NCBI GenBank assembly: GCA_964390645.1
Contig: CAYMLL010000051.1
Coordinates: forward strand, 1-31,499
Origin: CAYMLL01 sp964390645
GTDB taxonomy: Bacteria > Planctomycetota > UBA8108
Direction of reading: 5' to 3'
DNA length: 31,499 bases
The notes under the pieces are model-generated. The model did not search any database. It saw only the letters and a list, made by a program, of their open reading frames with translations, and was not told the DNA's origin. Below, one piece after another: positions 25,997 to 31,499 of the stretch (positions within the stretch are counted from its first letter, which is position 1; each line of letters begins with the position of its first letter). The translations under genes were made by a program, and so were the position numbers.

Positions 25997-27738
25997 GGTC
26001 CGCTTTGTACCTCGCCTTGCATGAGCACGACGTCGACACGAGTATCGCCCGCCTTCAGCTCCAGCCCCTCGAAGTCGTGCGACGTCGCCCCCTTCGCGAC
26101 CCGGTCCTGCCGCCGGCGCCCGCCGACGGCCAGGGTGATGCCGCCGGCGGCCTTGCGCGGACGGAAACGCGCCCGCACGTCGAAGGTCCCGTCACGTGCG
26201 ACGTGCACGAGCCAGTAACCGTGGGAGTCCGCAGCCCACGGCCGCCCCTTGACATGCCGCCAGTCCTGACGCGTCAGCACCGAAGGATTCTCGTGCTCGG
26301 TGCCGATCCAGATGCGCGGTGGCGCGTAGTTGTCGGCACGTGTCGAGCCGACATCGTCGAACCACGCGTCGTAGCCCTTCTTCAGCTTCGCGAGGACAGC
26401 TCGCCTCTCCCCGGCGAGGTTCCTCGTCTCGAGCGGATCCTCGACCATGTCGTAGAGCTCGAGGTCCGGGTCACCCGGGAAGCTCTCGCGACCGAAGCCG
26501 CTCGCGTGCAGCAGCTTCCAGCGCTGCGTGCGGTACGCGAAGTTGTGGTAGCGAACCGGCCGGTCGCCGCGGTGAGCCTGGATGCAGATCGCCCGGCTCC
26601 TCGCCTGGACCCTCCTGCGCTCGAGCAGAGGCAGCAGGCTACGTCCGTCGATCTTCAGTCCCTCCGGTAGCTCGACGGAGCACGCCTCGAGAATCGTCGG
26701 AAGCACATCGATGTGCGCCGAGACCTGGCTCGAGGCCTCTCCCGACTTCAAACGCGACGGCCAGTGGGCGAAGAAAGGCGAGCGAATTCCACCCTCGTGG
26801 ACACTCGACTTGGAGCCTCTCATCCCGGCGACGTAGCGCGGTCCGTTCGGGCCGTTGTCGACCATGAAGATCACGAGCGTATCGTCGATCAGCTTCATCA
26901 CCTCGAGCCACGCGAAGAGCCGACCTACGTTGCGGTCGACGTTCGTGATCATGGCGTAGATCCGCGCCATGCGGTCAACGAGGCGAGGGCTCCCCTTCCC
27001 CAGCATCGCGGGCCGCAGGTCCATCGCCTCGTAGAGCTCGTGCTCCTCGCGAGGCACGTCGTGGAACGGCCCGTGAGGAGCGTTCGTCGGGATGTAGGCG
27101 AAGAAGCTCCGGTCCTCCTTCCGGACCCTCTCGATCCAGTCCATCGCCGCAGCGAAGTACACGTCGGTGCAGTAGCCCTTCGTCGGCGTCGGCTTGCCCC
27201 GGTGGAACAGGACAGCGTCGGTGTACTTGCCCTCGGCTCCCTCGGGATCGGAAGGCTGCGCTTTGCCGCCTCCACGGTGAACGAGCTACTCCGAGAACCC
27301 CTGGTCCATCGGACGGAACGGGTAGTTGTCGCCGAGATGCCACTTGCCGAAGATCCCGGTCGCGTAGCCCGCATCGCGCAGGATCTCCGCGACAGTGACC
27401 TCGCCCGGCTCCATCATCGCACGGCCGATATACGTGTCGATCGCGCGCGTGCGATAGTTGTACCGCCCGGTCATCAGGGACGCGCGGGTCGGAGCGCAAA
27501 CGGGACTGACATAGAACCGGGACAGCGTCGCGCTGCGACTCGCCATCGCGTCCAGATGCGGGGTCCGGATCACGGGATTGCCGGTGACGCCGAGATCCCC
27601 GTAACCCTGGTCGTCGGTCATGATCAGGATCACGTTGGGCCGGGCGGCGCGAACCGCGTCGACATCGACCGACACGCTCCACAGAGAGAGCGCGACGACG
27701 AGAACAGGCGAAGGGAGAGTGAGGCCGGGAGTTCGCAC
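25969..27738 (-). pseudogene. Type I sulfatase (alkaline-phosphatase superfamily) interrupted by an in-frame UAG
   Basis: From the ATG at 27738 the frame encodes a signal peptide (about 1-31), then RPNVILIMTDDQGYGDLG with metal-site Asp residues, the formylglycine-maturation site CAPTRASLMTG (Cys-x-Pro-x-Arg), and GKWHLGDNYPF. A TAG at 27288-27286 follows GFSE. The same frame then continues LVHRGGG...YTDAVLFHRGK, KGYCTDVYFAAAMDWI, FMVDNGPNG and KSSVHEGGIRSPFFAHWP through to the normal C-terminal part, ending at 25969. No base is gained or lost at the stop; one sense codon, perhaps TCG (Ser) or TGG, has become TAG. If intact it would be an exported 589-residue sulfatase removing sulfate esters from glycans. 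Options are a recent nonsense mutation, a sequencing error or amber suppression. A remnant from later Met codons would lack the catalytic cysteine. Confidence 0.85.
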
Positions 27739-28000
27739 GGCAGGCTCCGGATCGATGCGGGACGGCCGGATTCGAGGAATCGACGGCCGCCGATGCTACG
27801 CGTTGCCGGCCGCGCATTCAACTCGTCAGCAGCCAGCACGCGGAGATAGCCGGAGCGACGGCGGCGAGATCCCGGCGTGACGGGAGCCCCGAAAAACCTC
27901 CGCGGCGCATGACCACTTGCACCTCACGGACGAGTCGTCGCAAGATGGTCCGCGCCCTCCCGGCCCGCGTGCCGGAAGCCCTCGAGCGACGAGCAGGACG

Positions 28001-29149
28001 ATGAATGAACGAGTGAAGATCGACGCGATCCGCGTTCGCGAGCTGCGGCTGCCGCTGCGGACGCCCTTTCGCATATCCGGTGGCGTGCTCCTGGAGCGAC
28101 GCTCCTGGATCGTCGAGATCGACAGCGACGGTGTCGTCGGCTACGGGGAGTCGGCGCCGAACGACGAGCCGTTCTACAGCGAGGAGACGCTCGGAACGGC
28201 ACGCACGCTCTTCGAGGAGCTGTATCTGCCGCGTCTCATCGGCCGAGAGTTCGAGTCGATCAACGCCTTTGACGAGGAGCTCCGCCGCGGCGTCCGCGGC
28301 AATCCCTTCGCGCGCGTCGGCCTCGAGAACGCGTACTGGGATCTCTGCTGCCGGCGCAGCGGCGTGTCGCTCGTCGAGGCGATCAATCGGCGGCTCGAGT
28401 CCCTCGGTGTCGACGCGGCAGCGCGGACGCCCGCACCGTCCATCGACAGCGGCGTCGCCGTCGGCATCCCCGAGGACGGCCGGCTCGAGGAGTACCTCGA
28501 GGAGGGCTACCGACGCGTCAAGATCAAGATCCGCCCGGACTGGTCCACCGAAGCCTGCCGGGTCGTGCGACGAGCGGCCGGCGACGGATTTCCGTTCTGG
28601 ACCGACGCCAACGCCGCCTTCGAGATCGGCCGCGACATCGACACGCTGCGAGGTATGGACGAGTTCGGCCTGCTCTTCCACGAACAGCCGCTCCACCACC
28701 GCGATCTCGTCGACCACGCACGGCTCGCGAAGGAGATCGACACGCCGATCTGCCTCGACGAGTCACTGACGTCGACGCGGACCGGTCGCGCGGCGCTCGA
28801 GCTGGACGCCTCGCGCATCTGGAACATCAAGGTGCAGCGCGTCGGCGGGCTCTGCGAGGCGACCCGGATCTACAAGCTCGCCGTCGACAACGGTGTGAAG
28901 CTCTGGGGCGGAACGATGCCCGAGTCCGGTATCGGGGCACAACCGATCATCGCGCTCGCGGCCTTCACGGCCTTCGTGTTTCCCGCCGACGTCGAGCCGA
29001 GCGACCGCTGGTACGAGCCCGGCCACGACCCCGTCGAGATCGAAATGGGGCGCGACGGCAAGATCGCCGTACCGGACGGCGCCGGCGTCGGCGACCGGAT
29101 CCTTCCGGAACGGTACGAACGTTTCACGAGGCCGGTCCTCGGGTTCTGA
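28001..29149 (+). CDS. OSBS/NAAAR-like enolase-superfamily enzyme (o-succinylbenzoate synthase or N-succinylamino acid racemase)
   Basis: The 382-residue protein has the MLE-subgroup catalytic set: KIKI (Lys174, Lys176), Asp202 in WTDANAAF, Glu228 in FHEQPL, Asp253 in CLDESL and Lys277 in WNIKVQRVGG. The MPESGIGAQ loop is typical of the MenC/NAAAR family. Members make o-succinylbenzoate in menaquinone synthesis, racemise N-succinylamino acids, or do both. No menaquinone genes are near, so the racemase role is at least as likely. The ATG at 28001 has AGGA upstream (GAGCAGGACG). The open frame reaches 28 codons further upstream but that part is Pro/Arg-rich and unlike the family. The gene precedes galactokinase by 39 bases, so the two may be co-transcribed. 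Confidence 0.9.
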   Translation: MNERVKIDAIRVRELRLPLRTPFRISGGVLLERRSWIVEIDSDGVVGYGESAPNDEPFYSEETLGTARTLFEELYLPRLIGREFESINAFDEELRRGVRGNPFARVGLENAYWDLCCRRSGVSLVEAINRRLESLGVDAAARTPAPSIDSGVAVGIPEDGRLEEYLEEGYRRVKIKIRPDWSTEACRVVRRAAGDGFPFWTDANAAFEIGRDIDTLRGMDEFGLLFHEQPLHHRDLVDHARLAKEIDTPICLDESLTSTRTGRAALELDASRIWNIKVQRVGGLCEATRIYKLAVDNGVKLWGGTMPESGIGAQPIIALAAFTAFVFPADVEPSDRWYEPGHDPVEIEMGRDGKIAVPDGAGVGDRILPERYERFTRPVLGF

Positions 29150-29188
29150 TCACCCGTGCCCGCATGACGAACGGGAACTTCACGGACC

Positions 29189-30382
29189 ATGACGCGCAGG
29201 GACACCATCGAGAGCGCCAGGCAGACCTTCCGGGACCGCTTCGGCGGCGAACCGGCGGTGGTCTCCTGGGCGCCCGGACGCGTCGAGCTTCTCGGCAACC
29301 ACACGGACTACAACGGCGGCCTCGTCCTCGCGGTCGCCCTCGACCTCGGCGTCGCGGTCGCCGCCTCGCCCGAGGACTCGCCGTCGCCGGTGCTCGAGGC
29401 CTTCAGCGCCGAGCTGGACGACTCACGAATCACGTCTCTCGACCCCATCGAGAGGAGCGAGATCGGATGGGTGAACTACCTCCTGGGCGTGCTGAGGGAG
29501 ATCGCCGCGCTCGGCGTCCGTCTTCCGTCGCTTCGCCTGACGATCGCCAGCAGCCTCCCTTTCGGTGCGGGCGTGTCGTCGTCCGCGGCCCTCGAGCTCG
29601 CGACCGCCGAGGCCGCCTTCGCGCTCTGTGGCGAACGTCCCGACGACCCCTTCGACGTCGCGAAGCTCTGCCAGAGGGCCGAGATCGAGTTCGTCGGCAT
29701 GCCCTGCGGCCTGCTCGACCAGTTCTCCTCGCTCTTCGGTCGTCGCAGTTGCGCGCTCTTCCTCGACTGCAGGTCTCTGGCATTCTCACGAGCCCCGCTC
29801 GGCGATGAGGTGGCTCTGGTCGTCGCGGATACGCGCGTCAAGCACGCTCTCGTCGACGGCCGGTACGCTGCTCTGCGCAGGCACTGCGAGAGCGCGGCGA
29901 GGCGCCTGGGCGTGCTTCTCGGTCGCGACATGACGACGCTGCGGGACGCGTCGCTCCAGGAGTTCCTCGACGTCGCCGATCGTGTCGACCTTGCGGATCG
30001 ACGTCGCGCCGAGCACGTCCTGCGGGAAAACGTGCGCGTCCTGGAAGGACGCTCGGCGCTCGAGAGCGGCGACGTCGCGCGACTCGGCGCACTGATGGTC
30101 GCCTCACACGACTCGAGTCGCGACCTCTTCGGCAACTCGTGCGTCGAGCTGGATGCTCTGGTGGAGCTCGGTCGCGGCCTGCCCGGCTTCCTCGGCGGCA
30201 AGCTCTGCGGGGGCGGCTTCGGCGGCGCCACTGTGAACCTGGTCGAGACACGTCTGGTCGACGCCTTCACCAGGGAGCTGGCGAGCGCCTACGACGCCCG
30301 CTTCCCGGACGAGCTGCGGGTGTTCGTCACATCGGCGGGCGAAGGAGCCGGCATCGCGGGGGACCCGACTGCAGAAGATTGA
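29189..30382 (+). CDS. Galactokinase (GHMP kinase) with an Asn in place of the sugar-binding Glu
   Basis: The 397-residue protein has the three GHMP/galactokinase motifs: APGRVELLGNHTDYNGG (28-44), LPFGAGVSSSAALE (ATP loop) and GGKLCGGGFGGATVNL near the C-terminus. An Asp in PCGLLDQFSSLFG is the catalytic-base candidate. In well-studied galactokinases the first motif reads GEHTDY, in which Glu contacts the sugar; here it reads GNHTDY. I think this variant recurs in a planctomycete/verrucomicrobial subgroup, but I could not check. The protein should phosphorylate the C1 hydroxyl of galactose or a related sugar. The ATG at 29189 gives a standard N-terminus though the ribosome binding site is weak. 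Confidence 0.92.
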   Translation: MTRRDTIESARQTFRDRFGGEPAVVSWAPGRVELLGNHTDYNGGLVLAVALDLGVAVAASPEDSPSPVLEAFSAELDDSRITSLDPIERSEIGWVNYLLGVLREIAALGVRLPSLRLTIASSLPFGAGVSSSAALELATAEAAFALCGERPDDPFDVAKLCQRAEIEFVGMPCGLLDQFSSLFGRRSCALFLDCRSLAFSRAPLGDEVALVVADTRVKHALVDGRYAALRRHCESAARRLGVLLGRDMTTLRDASLQEFLDVADRVDLADRRRAEHVLRENVRVLEGRSALESGDVARLGALMVASHDSSRDLFGNSCVELDALVELGRGLPGFLGGKLCGGGFGGATVNLVETRLVDAFTRELASAYDARFPDELRVFVTSAGEGAGIAGDPTAED

Positions 30383-30500
30383 AAAGCTCCGGCGCAGCGT
30401 CGAGAATGGGTTGAGGCGTTGGGTCATCCGCGCGCCGGACGCGCTGCCGTCGGATTTCGCTCGGACACCGGGCTCGTGGATTGTGCCAGAGGATCGCTCG

Positions 30501-31460
30501 ATGAGACTTCACTTGCTGAGAAACTGCGCGGTACCCGCGTTCGCGCTCGTTCTCGTGGCGTCGACCGTCGCCAGGGCGCAGCTCCAGTTCACGCGGGGAG
30601 ACTCGAACCTCGACGGCCGTACGGACATATCCGACGGCGTCAACATCCTCAACATCCTCTTCCTCGGCGCGCCGGATCCCGGCTGCCAGGACGCCAGGGA
30701 TGCGAACGACGACGGCGCCGCGGACATCTCCGACGGCGTCTACGTCCTCAATCATCTCTTCACCGGCGGCCCGGCTCCCCTGGCGCCGTTCGGCGCCTGT
30801 GGATGCGATGAGACCGAGGACGCGCTCACCTGCGAGGTGGCCTCGCAGGCGTGTGTCGACCTCGGCCCCTGCGACGGCACCCGGTGTCTCGACCAGGACG
30901 GCCTCGACGTGGCGATCGCGGAGAACGTGCCGCCAGTCGTCTGCATCGCCCCCGACGCCGCCGAGGTGGCGGCCGGCGATCTCCTGATCACGGTCTGCCC
31001 GTCCGACCTCGACCCCGCACCGATGTGCGATGGATCCCCGGGCTGCCCGGTCGAGTTCGACGAGATCCGCGGCACCCTCGACGTCGACGGCCGGGTCGTC
31101 AACACCTTCGTCTCCGGGAGCATCACGAGCATGCCGCTCCTTGTCGTCAACACCGCACTGGGCTCCACCGTCGAGTGCTCGACCGACATCACGTTCAGCG
31201 GCGACGCGGTGATCGAGCTCGTCGTCGAGGAGAACGAGAGCGGCGACCTGGTTCTCGTCGAGATCCTGCCCCCGACCTTCGACCGGGACAGCGTCGACGT
31301 CGATCTGTCGGCACGTGGCGGGATCCTGTGCCTGCTTCTTGCCGGGTTCGTCGACCTCTTTCTCGACGACCTCATCGACCAGCTCGATGCGGCGGCCGCG
31401 GAGCTCCTCATCGACCTCAACCTGGAGCTCGGCGGACGGATTCTCTGCCCCGTTCAGTAG
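30501..31460 (+). CDS. Secreted protein with two EF-hand/dockerin-like repeats
   Basis: The 319-residue protein starts at an ATG with AGAGGA upstream and has a signal peptide (about 1-26, ending ARA). Two calcium-loop repeats follow: RGDSNLDGRTDISDGVNIL (32-50) and DANDDGAADISDGVYVL (67-83), both of the DxNxDGxxDISD form. Such repeats are abundant in planctomycete secreted proteins; they resemble type I dockerin duplicated segments but need not bind cohesins. The rest is Cys-rich (CGCDETEDALTC, CVDLGPCDGTRCLD, CPSDLDPAPMCDGSPGCP), then beta-rich with hydrophobic Leu-rich segments near the end. No catalytic domain is recognisable. Its stop codon lies in a 20-base tandem repeat at the window edge, so the last residues should be confirmed. 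Confidence 0.85.
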   Translation: MRLHLLRNCAVPAFALVLVASTVARAQLQFTRGDSNLDGRTDISDGVNILNILFLGAPDPGCQDARDANDDGAADISDGVYVLNHLFTGGPAPLAPFGACGCDETEDALTCEVASQACVDLGPCDGTRCLDQDGLDVAIAENVPPVVCIAPDAAEVAAGDLLITVCPSDLDPAPMCDGSPGCPVEFDEIRGTLDVDGRVVNTFVSGSITSMPLLVVNTALGSTVECSTDITFSGDAVIELVVEENESGDLVLVEILPPTFDRDSVDVDLSARGGILCLLLAGFVDLFLDDLIDQLDAAAAELLIDLNLELGGRILCPVQ

Positions 31461-31499
31461 AAGCCTGCCCCGTTCAGTAGAAGCCTGCCCCGTTCAGTA
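31445..31499. repeat. 20-base direct tandem repeat at the right window edge, about 2.75 copies
   Basis: The unit CTGCCCCGTTCAGTAGAAGC occurs at 31445-31464 and 31465-31484 without change, and 15 bases of a third copy end the window. The first copy contains the TAG stop of the EF-hand-repeat protein gene. Ending exactly in a perfect short tandem repeat at an apparent contig end suggests either a genuine repeat that stopped assembly or an assembly artefact. Confidence 0.85.

Overview
The window is high-GC DNA (roughly two-thirds G+C by eye) packed with genes on both strands. It looks like a chromosomal piece from a planctomycete-like bacterium, probably uncultured. The inference rests on gene content: a sulfatase, several enolase-superfamily sugar-acid enzymes, a Ser/Thr kinase with a zinc-ribbon N-terminus, a MoxR/VWA pair, a tandem ModA protein, and a secreted protein with the EF-hand/dockerin-like DxNxDGxxDISD repeats common in that group. 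No rRNA, tRNA, CRISPR array, prophage or insertion sequence was seen. The left edge cuts a gene and the right edge ends inside a short tandem repeat, so both may be contig ends.

Layout. 1-3.6 kb: a truncated double-domain ModA-like binding protein (-) diverges from an exported membrane-anchored protein of unknown function and a LolD/MacB-type ABC ATPase (+). 3.6-6.1 kb: a Ser/Thr kinase and a small membrane protein (-). 6.2-9.0 kb: an enolase-superfamily enzyme (+) convergent with a Tat-signal mannonate-dehydratase-like enzyme (-). 9.16-9.85 kb: an exported glutathione peroxidase whose catalytic residue is encoded by an in-frame UGA, with a hairpin fitting a bacterial SECIS directly downstream. 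This is the most notable feature. 10.2-15.7 kb: a sulfate uptake and activation operon (cysQ, SLC13 permease, cysD, cysNC; -). 15.8-17.8 kb: a YjhG/YagF-type xylonate dehydratase (-), preceded by a frame-broken upstream gene. 18.5-19.3 kb: a histidine phosphatase (+). 19.5-27.7 kb: a long minus-strand run holding a sulfatase broken by an in-frame UAG, a Nudix hydrolase, an unknown membrane protein, a MoxR-type ATPase, a VWA protein and a PLP enzyme. 28.0-31.5 kb: an OSBS/NAAAR-like racemase, a galactokinase with a divergent sugar-binding motif, and a secreted EF-hand-repeat protein (+).

How the genes work together. One theme is sugar and sugar-acid catabolism: galactokinase, mannonate-type and xylonate-type dehydratases, another enolase-superfamily enzyme, and a sulfatase of the kind used on sulfated polysaccharides. 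A second is sulfur: sulfate import, APS/PAPS synthesis and PAP recycling. A third is redox defence with a selenoprotein peroxidase, which implies that selA, selB, selC and selD lie elsewhere in the genome. The cysteine-desulfurase-like PLP enzyme could touch sulfur chemistry, but nothing here shows its substrate.
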